This document shows positions 42,197 to 50,191 of a stretch of 50,191 nucleotides of DNA, piece by piece. Origin of the DNA: Oligoflexia bacterium. GTDB lineage: Bacteria > Bdellovibrionota > Bdellovibrionia > Bdellovibrionales > Bdellovibrionaceae. The DNA lies in contig BOLD01000016.1 of the NCBI GenBank assembly GCA_016861345.1, positions 1 to 50,191 on the forward strand, in the 5' to 3' direction. The notes beneath the pieces are model-generated. The model ran no database searches, was not told the origin of the DNA, and worked only from the letters and a program-made list of their open reading frames with translations. Positions within the stretch are counted from its first letter, which is position 1; each line of letters begins with the position of its first letter. The position numbers and the translations under genes are program-made.

Positions 42197-42847
42197 ATGA
42201 AAACAATCGATACCCAGATGCTACTGACTCAGCTCAACTGGAGATACGCGACTAAAAAGTTTGATGCCACAAAAAAAATTCCTCAAGATCAGTGGGAAGC
42301 GTTGGAAGAAGTTCTCAGGCTCTCGCCATCGTCTTATGGAACTCAACCTTGGAAATTTCTTATCGTTCAAGATCAAGAGGTGAGAAAAAAATTAACACCT
42401 GTGACCTGGAATCAGGCCCAGGTTGAATCCTGTTCTCATTACGTGGTGATCACGACTTTGCGAAAAGTGACTCCCGAGTACCTTCATAAATACATTCAAC
42501 GAGTAGCAGAGGTTCGGGGTTCCACGCTTGAGCAGCTTCAGGGCTTTGAAGCTATGCTCAATAAGGATCTTGTGCAGGGACCTCGATCGCAGACAATTGC
42601 TCATTGGGCTCAACGACAGGCCTATATTGCGATGGGAAATTTAATGAACGCTGCGGCCTTTATGGGAATAGACACCTGTCCACTTGAAGGACTTGAGGCT
42701 GAAAAATACAACGAGATTTTGGGCCTTCAAAATTCAGATTACCAAGTTGTTGCAGCTGTGGCTTGCGGATATCGAAGCGCTGATGATAAGTATTCTCAGA
42801 TCAAAAAAGTTCGGTTTGAGAAAAAAGATGTTATCGAGCACATCTAG
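42197..42847 (+). CDS. NAD(P)H-dependent nitroreductase family protein
   Basis: 216 residues. Family features are an N-terminal RYATKKFD (about 12-19), SPSSYGTQPWKFLIV (about 42-56; FMN binding), and a C-terminal GIDTCPLEGLE plus VAAVACGYRSADDKY (about 185-205). Such flavoproteins reduce nitroaromatics or quinones; the natural substrate is rarely known. AGAGG lies about 6 bases upstream of ATG 42197. The 174 bases before it contain a 26-codon open frame (42098-42178) that is not convincing. Confidence 0.88.
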   Translation: MKTIDTQMLLTQLNWRYATKKFDATKKIPQDQWEALEEVLRLSPSSYGTQPWKFLIVQDQEVRKKLTPVTWNQAQVESCSHYVVITTLRKVTPEYLHKYIQRVAEVRGSTLEQLQGFEAMLNKDLVQGPRSQTIAHWAQRQAYIAMGNLMNAAAFMGIDTCPLEGLEAEKYNEILGLQNSDYQVVAAVACGYRSADDKYSQIKKVRFEKKDVIEHI

Positions 42848-43044
42848 TATTTTGTTACTCGTGTTTGAAACATCTGGTTAATTACATAGTCTCCCGTTTG
42901 AATTTTCATTTTTCCAAGCGAAAGTCCTGCATATAAGACTGGACTGGATCGGCACTGGGACTAGTTTCATTTTAGAACCATTCATTCTTTCACAGGATGT
43001 CCGATGAGTTGTGTACGCTAAACATACACATTCACGGAGGATGG

Positions 43045-44232
43045 ATGAAAAAAACACTACTTGGCATGATTGCCATAACGCTTTCTCTTTGCTTACAAGC
43101 AACAACTGCATACGCCGGACCCCAGGTTAAAGAATGGACCTTTCTTGTTTTTTTGAATGGCCATAACAATCTCGATCGATTCGGTGACATGAATATTCGT
43201 CAGATGGAAGAAGTTGGTTCGACAGATCAGGTCAACCTTGTTGCGCAGTGGGCTTCGCTTCGCCACGGGAATACAAGACGGGTATTTGTCGAGAAGGGAA
43301 GTCATCAGGTTGTCGAGGAGATGGCTCCTGTCGATATGGGTGATTATCATCAGTTGGTCGAATTTGTTCGCTGGGCAAAGGAAAAATATCCTGCCAAGAA
43401 GTACTTTATCAATGTATGGAATCATGGCAATGGCTGGCATTTGCAAAAGCTACAGTCAGGGGAAATTAAACCCACGGATATTTCTTATGATGATCGTACT
43501 GGGAACAAGATTACAACTGAGCAATTGGGCTTAGCTATGAATGAGGCTGCTCGTATCACGGGTTCAAAAATTGAACTTTATGGTAGCGATGCTTGTTTAA
43601 TGTCGATGGCCGAAGTTGCCGCAGAAATGTCAGACTCTGTTTCTTACTTCGCCGGATCGCAAGAGGTTGAGCCCGGAGAAGGTTGGCCTTATGCGAACTT
43701 TATCCGACGATGGGTCGCAAATCCTAAAATCAACGGCGGAGAGCTTGGAAAAATTTTATCTGAGGAATACTACAAAGCTTATACCGGCGGAGTCTATGGA
43801 AGAAGAGAAATCACATTCTCGATTTTTGATTTGGCTAAGATGGATATTTTCAATCAGGCCATCAGTCAGTTAAGTGCTGAATTAAGATCTCAACCTCGAG
43901 AGGGAATGAGTGCAGCTCGTGCTTCTGCTCTGAATACAGAAAGTTACACATCATCAGACTATAAGGACATCCATGATTTTGTTGATTTGCTCGAAAAGCA
44001 GCAGGCCAACGGTGTTCGCTCTGGAACCATCGCACAAGTTCGATCTGCAATTTCTCAGCTGGTTATTGTCAACCATGTGACAAACAGTTTTAAGCGATCA
44101 CATGGAATTTCCGTATGGCTTCCAACTGAAGAGTGGGAATACTCTGTATTTTCTGAGCGCTACAGTGGACTTCAATTTCACCGTGAAAGCGGATGGGGAG
44201 ATTTCCTGAACACAATGGTGCGCTTTAAATAG
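43045..44232 (+). CDS. Secreted clostripain-family (C11) cysteine protease
   Basis: 395 residues from ATG 43045 (GGAGG 5 bases upstream; an ATG at 42997 would add 16 residues). A signal peptide (about 1-24, cut after AYA) is followed by the C11 catalytic domain: His in VWNHGNGWH (about 127) and Cys in YGSDACLMSMAEVA (about 183). These enzymes cut after Arg or Lys. Secreted proteases of this kind fit a predatory lifestyle, but that is inference. A strong terminator follows. Confidence 0.85.
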   Translation: MKKTLLGMIAITLSLCLQATTAYAGPQVKEWTFLVFLNGHNNLDRFGDMNIRQMEEVGSTDQVNLVAQWASLRHGNTRRVFVEKGSHQVVEEMAPVDMGDYHQLVEFVRWAKEKYPAKKYFINVWNHGNGWHLQKLQSGEIKPTDISYDDRTGNKITTEQLGLAMNEAARITGSKIELYGSDACLMSMAEVAAEMSDSVSYFAGSQEVEPGEGWPYANFIRRWVANPKINGGELGKILSEEYYKAYTGGVYGRREITFSIFDLAKMDIFNQAISQLSAELRSQPREGMSAARASALNTESYTSSDYKDIHDFVDLLEKQQANGVRSGTIAQVRSAISQLVIVNHVTNSFKRSHGISVWLPTEEWEYSVFSERYSGLQFHRESGWGDFLNTMVRFK

Positions 44233-44257
44233 TAAAAATCGGTCCATAATCAGCTAA

Positions 44258-44290
44258 TAAAAAGAGGGGGTCTGGACCCCCTCTTTTTAT
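44258..44290 (+). terminator. Rho-independent terminator
   Basis: A 10-base perfect stem (AAGAGGGGGT and its complement, around the 4-base loop region CTGG) with flanking A- and T-runs (AAAAAGAGGGGG and CCCCCTCTTTTT). It works in both directions, 26 bases after the clostripain-type stop and well before rpsA. Confidence 0.9.
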
Positions 44291-44371
44291 TTAACTAGCG
44301 AATATTACATGGGAATATGGGCGATCGCTGGCTAGCCAAAATGAGGTCATTTTTCAGTATAGAGATTCCCT

Positions 44372-44410
44372 TTGACTTTAGGGGTAAAGGATAACTAAAT
44401 AGACCCCTAA
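44372..44410 (+). promoter_or_regulatory. rpsA leader: possible promoter and hairpin
   Basis: TTGACT at 44372-44377 could serve as a -35 box with CTAAAT at 44395-44400 (17-base spacing; the -10 is poor). A perfect 8-bp inverted repeat (TTAGGGGT 44378-44385, ACCCCTAA 44403-44410) overlaps it, and GCCCCTAAG recurs at 44415. If it is transcribed, the hairpin lies in a long 5' leader, which suits the autoregulation known for rpsA mRNA in other bacteria. Confidence 0.35.
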
Positions 44411-44554
44411 TCTTGCCCCTAAGTAGTGAATTATCAATACTTTTTACCGCAAGAAATATACGGATTTTTCTTCAATTTGCAAAGCTTGAAACCCTGGACA
44501 AGTTTGAAGTCAAGCAGTGAGAAAGAGAAATCCACCAGGAGGTTATTTTTGTAT

Positions 44555-46351
44555 ATGTCAAAACAACTCAACAAATCTCAGCAGGAAAAGCAAAAAGTTC
44601 TCGCAATGCTTGATCTAGCTGACAAAGAGGTCCCTGCAAACCCCGGCCTAACAGGCGAAAAAGCAGGAGCGGATTTTGAAAAGCTCTTCACCGAGTCTAT
44701 GAAAGAGCAAGATTTTAAAATGGGTGATGTTGTCACTGGAACAGTCGTTGAAGTCCAAAGCGATTACGTCCTTGTCGATATCAATTACAAATCTGAAGGA
44801 CTCATTCCAATTAACGAATTCCGAGTCGTTGATGGTGTTCGGGCAGTTAAGCCTGGCGATAAGGTTGAGGTATTAATCGACCGTATCGAAAATGATAATG
44901 GCATGATTGGTCTCTCGAAAAATAAAGCTGATATGATGAGAGCCTGGACAGACATTTCTAAAGCTGCGGAAAACGAAGAAGTTATCGAAGGAACTGTTAT
45001 CGCTAAAGTTAAAGGTGGCTTAAGCGTTGATATCGGTGTAACAGCATTCCTGCCTGGTTCACAAATTGATCTTCGTCCAGTTCGCAACATGGATGTCTTC
45101 ATCGGAAAAACTTATAAGTTCAAAGTTATCAAGTTTAACAAAAAGCGTGGCAACATCGTTCTTTCACGACGTGCTCTTCTTGAGCAAGAGCGTGAGAGCA
45201 TGAAGGCTCAAACTCTTGATCAAATCAAAGAGGGCGCTACTGTTAAAGGATCTGTTAAAAATATCACTGATTACGGTGCATTCATCGATCTTGGTGGTAT
45301 GGACGGACTTCTTCACATTACTGACATGAGCTGGGGACGCATTAAGCATCCGTCTGAGCTGATCAATGTGGGTGATGAAATCGACGTGAAGGTTCTCAAG
45401 TATGACACTGAAAAAGACCGTGTCAGCCTTGGCATGAAGCAACTTCATGCGGATCCTTGGGAATCAGTCAAAGACAAATTCCCAGTTGGAACAAAATTGA
45501 AAGGTAAGATCGTATCTCTTGCTGAGTACGGAGCTTTCGTTGAGCTTGCTGAAGGTGTTGAAGGCTTGATCCACGTTTCTGAAATGAGCTGGACAAAGCG
45601 AGTGAAGCATCCATCACAAGTTGTGAACGTTGGTGATGAAGTTGATGTGATCGTTCTTGAAGTTGACTTTGCAAATCGCCGAATCAGCTTGGGTATGAAG
45701 CAACTTCAGCCAAATCCATGGGTTGAAATGAAAGAATCTTATCCTCCTGGAACAATCATTGAAGGTGAAGTGAAGTCGATCACTGATTTCGGTATCTTCG
45801 TTGGTGTTGAAGAGGGAGTTGATGGTCTTGTTCATATTTCTGACTTCTCTTGGACTAAGCGAGTAAATAACCCAACTGAAATGTTCCAAAAGGGACAAAA
45901 GGTTCGTGCGGTTGTTCTTGGTGTTGATATCGAAAATGAGAGATTCTCACTTGGTATTAAGCAACTTGAGGGTGATCCTTGGGCAAATATCGAGAGCAAG
46001 TACGGCGTTGGAACTCAGCACAATGTTAAGGTAACTAAAGTTGCTGATTTCGGTGTATTCGTTGAGCTTGAGAGCGATATCGAAGGTCTGATCCACATTT
46101 CTGAACTCACAACTGAGCGCATCAATAAGCCAGAAGAGTTCTGCAAAGTGGGAGACCTGGTTAAAGCTGAGGTTATTTCAATTGACAAGGATGCTCGAAA
46201 GATTGGTCTTTCTTCAAAGCTTGTTAAATTGAGAGAAGCTAAAGCAGACGTGGATGACTATGTTAAGAAAGCCACTTCAACTTCAAAGAGCACCTTAGGT
46301 GATCTGTTTGCAGATCAACTCAAAGGTGTGACGAAGAACGACAAGAACTAA
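44555..46351 (+). CDS. rpsA: 30S ribosomal protein S1
   Basis: 598 residues from ATG 44555. AGGAGG at 44537-44542 is 12 bases from this ATG but 6 from an in-frame TTG at 44549, so translation may begin two codons earlier. Six S1 repeats are visible, with the pattern GxVxxxxDYGAFVDLG...GLxHxSxMSW repeated near 220-290, 305-375, 392-460, 478-545 and two more degenerate ones before (about 50-120, 135-200). S1 brings mRNA to the 30S subunit. A clear terminator follows at 46386. Confidence 0.95.
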   Translation: MSKQLNKSQQEKQKVLAMLDLADKEVPANPGLTGEKAGADFEKLFTESMKEQDFKMGDVVTGTVVEVQSDYVLVDINYKSEGLIPINEFRVVDGVRAVKPGDKVEVLIDRIENDNGMIGLSKNKADMMRAWTDISKAAENEEVIEGTVIAKVKGGLSVDIGVTAFLPGSQIDLRPVRNMDVFIGKTYKFKVIKFNKKRGNIVLSRRALLEQERESMKAQTLDQIKEGATVKGSVKNITDYGAFIDLGGMDGLLHITDMSWGRIKHPSELINVGDEIDVKVLKYDTEKDRVSLGMKQLHADPWESVKDKFPVGTKLKGKIVSLAEYGAFVELAEGVEGLIHVSEMSWTKRVKHPSQVVNVGDEVDVIVLEVDFANRRISLGMKQLQPNPWVEMKESYPPGTIIEGEVKSITDFGIFVGVEEGVDGLVHISDFSWTKRVNNPTEMFQKGQKVRAVVLGVDIENERFSLGIKQLEGDPWANIESKYGVGTQHNVKVTKVADFGVFVELESDIEGLIHISELTTERINKPEEFCKVGDLVKAEVISIDKDARKIGLSSKLVKLREAKADVDDYVKKATSTSKSTLGDLFADQLKGVTKNDKN

Positions 46352-46385
46352 AAACTTGATCGTAACCACAGTCTGAAGTTTTAAT

Positions 46386-46417
46386 AGAGGGAGCTGAGAA
46401 GCTCCCTCTTGTTTTTT
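46386..46417 (+). terminator. Rho-independent terminator after rpsA
   Basis: A 10-bp perfect stem (AGAGGGAGCT 46386-46395, AGCTCCCTCT 46400-46409) with a 4-base GAGA loop is followed by TGTTTTTT. It lies 35 bases after the rpsA stop and separates it from sppA. Confidence 0.95.
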
Positions 46418-46464
46418 AGGCCTACAGAAATTGGGGCAGACATGCGGGTAGAAATGGAGCTTGT

Positions 46465-47400
46465 ATGAAAAAAAATCCATGGACGACGTTATTGGTTTTG
46501 TTGGTTGTTTTTGGTTCGTTGTTTGTCATTTTGGTTGGTACCTCGGTCTATCATTTTATGGGTGAGCCAGGGGCTAAAGTGACTGCGAAGAATTCGATTC
46601 TGCACTTAGAGTTGAATGGAATTATTATTGATTCGAAAAAGTTTTTAAAGCAGCTCGTGAAGTACAGAAAAAACGATCACATTAAAGCGGTGGTTGTCGA
46701 AGTAAACTCGCCGGGGGGAGTGGTTGGCCCCTCGCAAGAAATCTATGAGGAATTAAGAAAAGTACGTGAAGAGTTTAAAAAACCTGTTGTTGTGGTTTCA
46801 AGCGGATTGCTTGCAAGTGGCGCTTATTATGTCGCGGTTGCTGGAGATAAAATTCTTGTTCAGCCAGGCACAATGGTTGGTTCTATTGGTGTGATTATGG
46901 AGTTTGTGAATCTTGAAAAACTTTATGATTGGGCAAAGGTTGGCCGGTATTCCATCACGACAGGAAAATATAAAGACTCGGGTGCAGAGTATCGCCCCAT
47001 GCGTGAGGATGAGCGAGCGCTTTTTCAAGACATGATCAACGATGTTTGGAATCAGTTTAAGGATGCCGTTGCTGATGGACGAAATCTTGAGATGGATCAG
47101 GTTGAGAAATATGCAGATGGCCGAGTGATTACGGGGTCACAGGCTGTTCAGTTGGGTTTTGCTGACGGGTTTGGAACCTTAGAAGACGCTTACGAAACAG
47201 CGGCTGATTTGGCGAACTTGGATGATTACGAGGTTTTTGATCCGCCGAAAAAGAGGCCAGGAATTTTTGATCTCATAGCTGTTGAAGATGAAGAGATGAG
47301 TGGTCAGTTTGGACGACAAATCGACGGGGTTATGAAGAAAATTTTTCGAACAGAGCTGGCCAACAAACCCCTATTCTTGATGCCTGGAGCAATTGAGTGA
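46465..47400 (+). CDS. sppA: Signal peptide peptidase SppA (short type)
   Basis: 311 residues. One N-terminal membrane helix (about 7-30) precedes a ClpP-like fold. The nucleophile Ser lies in SSGLLASGAYYVA (about 112-124) and the base Lys in TTGKYKDSGAEYR (about 169-181). This is the short, single-domain form of the enzyme, which degrades cleaved signal peptides in the membrane. A weak ribosome site (GGAGC) is 6 bases before the ATG. The stop overlaps the next start. Confidence 0.9.
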   Translation: MKKNPWTTLLVLLVVFGSLFVILVGTSVYHFMGEPGAKVTAKNSILHLELNGIIIDSKKFLKQLVKYRKNDHIKAVVVEVNSPGGVVGPSQEIYEELRKVREEFKKPVVVVSSGLLASGAYYVAVAGDKILVQPGTMVGSIGVIMEFVNLEKLYDWAKVGRYSITTGKYKDSGAEYRPMREDERALFQDMINDVWNQFKDAVADGRNLEMDQVEKYADGRVITGSQAVQLGFADGFGTLEDAYETAADLANLDDYEVFDPPKKRPGIFDLIAVEDEEMSGQFGRQIDGVMKKIFRTELANKPLFLMPGAIE

Positions 47401-47999
47401 GAAAGGCAGTCAAGAAGAAAAAGACTTCTTCAAAAAAATCGTCTTTGAAAAAAACCGCTCAAAAAAGTCTGAATCTTCAGATCGGTGAGAATATTTGGCC
47501 AGCTGAAAGAGATGTTCTCTTTCGACCAGATCGACTGAAGTATGTGCGTAAGCTCATCAAAGATCAGGGCTGTGTATTTTGTTTCGCGGCTAAGAATGAG
47601 CCGTCATTTGAGACCCTTTGTGTTCATCAAACAAAGTACTCGATGGTTGTGCTCAATAAATTTCCTTACAATTCTGGGCATATTTTGGTTCTACCAAAGA
47701 GACATTGTGGAAGTTTGCTTGATCTCAATCAGGCTGAGTACGAAGATTTAATGAGTCTTGTGAAAGAGGCCATGGGGGCTTTGAACTCAGTCTATGAGCC
47801 CGGGGGAATTAATTTAGGCCTGAACCATGGTGCAGTTGCGGGAGCTGGAATTCCAGATCATCTTCATTTTCATATGATTCCAAGGTGGTCTGGGGATTTA
47901 AATTTCTTCCCTTTAGTCGCAGATACGAAGGTTGTGATTGAAAGTCTTGAGACTAGTTTTGACCGTCTGGTAGGCTATTTTAAGACACATAAAGGATAA
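47397..47999 (+). CDS. HIT family hydrolase
   Basis: 200 residues from GTG 47397, overlapping the sppA stop by 4 bases. A Lys-rich start (about 1-25) precedes the HIT fold. It includes a zinc-type GCVFCFAAKNE (about 54-64), NKFPYNSGHILVLPKRH and the catalytic HLHFHMIPRW (about 155-164), which is the HxHxHxx triad. The family splits nucleotide phosphoramidates or dinucleoside polyphosphates (Ap4A). The basic tail suggests RNA or membrane contact. Confidence 0.9.
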   Translation: MRKAVKKKKTSSKKSSLKKTAQKSLNLQIGENIWPAERDVLFRPDRLKYVRKLIKDQGCVFCFAAKNEPSFETLCVHQTKYSMVVLNKFPYNSGHILVLPKRHCGSLLDLNQAEYEDLMSLVKEAMGALNSVYEPGGINLGLNHGAVAGAGIPDHLHFHMIPRWSGDLNFFPLVADTKVVIESLETSFDRLVGYFKTHKG

Positions 48000-48002
48000 A
48001 GA

Positions 48003-48764
48003 ATGAATCGCGGGGGCCAAATTCAATTTCAACAGTTTCCACTGACTCCGGCAGTCAAGTGGATCATCATTGTGACCACGGTCATTTGGGTTTTGTTTCA
48101 ATTGATTCTTGAAGGCTACGCCGGAATTCCATTTACAAAGTACTTTGCTCTCTTTCCAGGTAAAGTCATCTATGACTTTCAAATTTGGCAACCTTTCACC
48201 TATATGGTTTTACACACTTTGTCCGTGGGTCATTTGGTGCTCAATATGTTGATGCTTTGGTTTGTCGGGGCAGAGCTTGAGACCAGGTGGGGTTGGAAAT
48301 TTTTCTTATCGTATTATGTGATTACAGGTGTGGGAGCTGCCCTGGTTTACTGCTTGGGAGTGGCTATTTACTTCCTGGTTACTGGTAATCAACAGCCTTT
48401 AAGAATTCCTGTAGTCGGTGCGTCAGGAGCTATTTTTGGATTATTGATTGCCTATGGCCTCTTGTTCGGAGAGCGAATCATGCATTTTATGATGATCTTT
48501 CCGATGAAGGCCAAAGTTTTTGTTCTGATTCTTGCAACTGTTGAGATTTTCTCGCTTTTAACAACAGGTGTGGCAGGGGGAGAAGTGGCTAATCTAGCCC
48601 ATTTGGGGGGCTTTATTTCAGGTTATTTGACCCTTTTTGCTTGGAGCCGGTATCAACGAATGGCTTGGAACCAAAAGGCCAAGAAGAAGGGCTCCAAGCT
48701 CCGTCTTGTGGTCGATAATGAGCGGGATAAGAAAACGGGTGAAGGCCCTAAATACTGGAATTAA
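48003..48764 (+). CDS. Rhomboid-family membrane protein
   Basis: 253 residues with about six membrane segments. The catalytic pair is GASGAIFG (about 139-146, nucleophile Ser141) and the His of NLAHLGGF (about 199-206). HLVLNMLMLWFVG (about 77-89) holds the conserved His-x-x-x-Asn of rhomboids. A basic cytoplasmic tail (KAKKKGSKLR) ends the protein. It cuts membrane-embedded substrates. It follows the HIT gene by 3 bases. Confidence 0.9.
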   Translation: MNRGGQIQFQQFPLTPAVKWIIIVTTVIWVLFQLILEGYAGIPFTKYFALFPGKVIYDFQIWQPFTYMVLHTLSVGHLVLNMLMLWFVGAELETRWGWKFFLSYYVITGVGAALVYCLGVAIYFLVTGNQQPLRIPVVGASGAIFGLLIAYGLLFGERIMHFMMIFPMKAKVFVLILATVEIFSLLTTGVAGGEVANLAHLGGFISGYLTLFAWSRYQRMAWNQKAKKKGSKLRLVVDNERDKKTGEGPKYWN

Positions 48765-48823
48765 TGGACAAAGCTTTCGTTTTCAGATAAATATCTTCCC
48801 TCGTCTTTTATTTGGAGGAATCA

Positions 48824-49006
48824 ATGTCTTTGGATAAAGCTATGCAAGCGATGAAGTTTGATGTGCGTCTTCTTGAGTATCAATTGGCCACTGGTCAGAT
48901 TACAAAAGAAGAAGTCCAAAAGTATCTTTCTCAGCTTCCAGATAGTTCAGAAAATTCTGAAAATCTTAATCTTGAAGAAAAGACTTCAGGGCAAGACCAG
49001 CACTAA
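48824..49006 (+). CDS. Small charged protein, 60 residues
   Basis: ATG 48824 follows GGAGG with good spacing. MSLDKAMQAMKFDVRLLEYQ and EEVQKYLSQL form a probable helical hairpin, followed by an acidic Ser/Glu/Asn tail. Conserved small proteins of this kind occur after rhomboid genes in related genomes to my recollection; the function is unknown. It ends 8 bases from the convergent L,D-transpeptidase. Confidence 0.6.
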   Translation: MSLDKAMQAMKFDVRLLEYQLATGQITKEEVQKYLSQLPDSSENSENLNLEEKTSGQDQH

Positions 49007-49014
49007 ATTCGATT

Positions 49015-49998
49015 TTAATTTGATTGTTGTTGAGAAGTCTTAAGTTCAAGGGAGCTTGTTTGGGGTCCTGTCGTTTCAGCTAAAGGCTTCCAGTCTTCGC
49101 GGATAATTTTAAATCCAGTTGCCTCTGAGTAATGGGCATGAATTGTTTTTTCACCATAATCTTGGTGAAGATCAGATTCGTATCGCTGAGCTGTTCGAAT
49201 AACCACTTGGTCTTTATTTCGAATGATGACGGGTGGAAGAAGTTGCACTTTGATGTATTTATAAAGAGCTTTGAGCTTCTTTTTGTGGCGATACCATTGC
49301 TTGAAGTTCATCTCGTTATTTTTGAATGTGGGATCATAGAACTGAATATAAGAATCAACATCTTGTTCTTCCCATGATTTTCTCCAGGCCTCGAAGTGTT
49401 GAAGATATTTTTCTTTTTGAGCCTTATATTCAGAGGCTGTTATGTAATTGACTTTATCAGCAATAATGATCGGTGTTTGTTCGAGCTTCACAAACTTTTC
49501 AAGAGATTTGATGACATCATTTCGGACAACCACGCAACCGCGTGAACCTCTTGTGAGGGGCACGGTATCGGGTATGGCGTGAAGCCAAATGCCAGATCCC
49601 GATTTGGCCACACGTTGGTCGAAAATATTGGGGTAATCGGTGGTGAATGCGAGATTACCATAAAGATCAAATGGAATTTCTGGTTGAGTTTTTTTAGAAA
49701 GAAGGAAGTACATTCCGACTGGAGTTTTGAAATCATTCGCCCTTTCTTTATCTCCATTTGATTTCCCTATATCTGTAGGATGTTCAACGATCAGTTTTGG
49801 AAGATCGCCCTGGCTTTCGTAAACTCTTAACGTACGAGCACTTTTATCGACGACAAATGCATATTGTGAATAGTGAGGATCGCGGGATAGAGAAATCAAC
49901 CCATCTGGATAGAGAGGGGCTTCGGGCTTCGTCTCAATTTGAGATAGACCGACCTGGCCCCAGGCAATAAATAAAAATATGAGCATACAAATGCGCAT
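49015..49998 (-). CDS. L,D-transpeptidase (YkuD family) with a C-terminal NTF2-like domain
   Basis: 327 residues with a signal peptide (about 1-19, cut near GLS). The YkuD domain (about 45-180) has the conserved His140 (SGIWLHAIPD) and the catalytic stretch SRGCVVVRN with Cys155 (151-160). Residues about 200-320 (EAWRKSWEEQDVDSYIQFYD, later YGEKTIHAHYS) match the NTF2-like domain often fused to these enzymes in Gram-negatives. It makes 3-3 crosslinks or attaches proteins to peptidoglycan in the periplasm. L,D-transpeptidases are used by Bdellovibrio in prey-wall remodelling, so a predation role is possible. Confidence 0.9.
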   Translation of the reverse strand: MRICMLIFLFIAWGQVGLSQIETKPEAPLYPDGLISLSRDPHYSQYAFVVDKSARTLRVYESQGDLPKLIVEHPTDIGKSNGDKERANDFKTPVGMYFLLSKKTQPEIPFDLYGNLAFTTDYPNIFDQRVAKSGSGIWLHAIPDTVPLTRGSRGCVVVRNDVIKSLEKFVKLEQTPIIIADKVNYITASEYKAQKEKYLQHFEAWRKSWEEQDVDSYIQFYDPTFKNNEMNFKQWYRHKKKLKALYKYIKVQLLPPVIIRNKDQVVIRTAQRYESDLHQDYGEKTIHAHYSEATGFKIIREDWKPLAETTGPQTSSLELKTSQQQSN

Positions 49999-50150
49999 AC
50001 TTTAATCACAGCGATAAACTGTATTTTTGTCAATAAATCCATAGGGGATAGTCTTAAGTCAATACAGCGATTCGAGTTGCTTGGGCCAATTAAGCTTTGA
50101 AGAGAAGTTCGACAAAAATTGGAAAAGATTTTTATCAAAACTTCTTTTTT

Positions 50151-50191
50151 TGTAGGCCGAGGTTGAGTTTGTCAGCAAGATCATGCTGCTT
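50151..50191 (-). mobile_element. 3' end of a second copy of the window-edge insertion sequence
   Basis: These 41 bases are a perfect inverted copy of 78-118, so the right edge enters another copy of the same element, reading leftwards. The window probably stops here because the repeat could not be assembled through. The 152 bases between the L,D-transpeptidase start and this copy hold no gene. Confidence 0.85.

Overview
The window reads as one bacterial chromosome segment, probably from the Bdellovibrionota (Bdellovibrio/Bacteriovorax-like). That assignment rests on recalled protein styles and gene order, not on a search: lipoprotein-rich small operons, a hisC-cmk pair, rpsA followed by sppA, a HIT protein and rhomboid, a secreted clostripain-type peptidase and a class II ribonucleotide reductase. 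Both ends lie in copies of the same insertion-sequence end. Bases 78-118 and the last 41 bases (50151-50191) are perfect inverted copies, so the window is probably a whole contig cut at repeats.

Bases 1 to about 21120 are accessory DNA. After IS debris and a truncated regulator (1-1023) comes a tight five-gene operon (1215-7136) with a good sigma-54 type promoter in front. It encodes a sigma-54 response regulator, an 86-residue Cys-containing peptide, an oligopeptide-binding-type solute-binding protein, a YcaO-domain enzyme and a hybrid histidine kinase. This looks like a self-contained sense, modify and respond locus built around a YcaO enzyme, possibly a RiPP (ribosomally made, modified peptide) system. 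It is the best candidate here for something undescribed.

From about 7.7 to 21.2 kb lies a conjugative-element backbone. It starts with a repeat-rich non-coding stretch (possible oriT or control region) and two small sigma-region-4-like regulators. A compact type IV secretion operon follows: VirB2, B3, B4, B5, B6, B8, B9 and B10-like genes, an FtsK/SpoIIIE-type ATPase in place of VirD4, a winged-helix protein with a nuclease-like motif, and a VirB7-like lipoprotein. A large serine integrase ends the block. No classical relaxase, VirB11 or VirB1 is visible. The integrase gene runs through the terminator and into the 3' end of a convergent tRNA-Met gene, which marks the right junction of the element. 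The left junction was not found.

Bases 21242-50191 look like ordinary chromosome: tRNA-Met; lipoproteins, a SufT-like protein and an NnrS-like membrane protein; nrdJ; small membrane proteins; a YjbQ protein; threonine dehydratase and an ABC-F ATPase; hydantoinase A/B-like genes; hisC, cmk, a secreted zinc peptidase and a sirtuin that seems to use an ATT start codon; a Y1-transposase-like gene beside tandem repeats; a WD40-like protein, a nitroreductase and a clostripain-type protease; rpsA, sppA, a HIT protein and rhomboid; and an L,D-transpeptidase.
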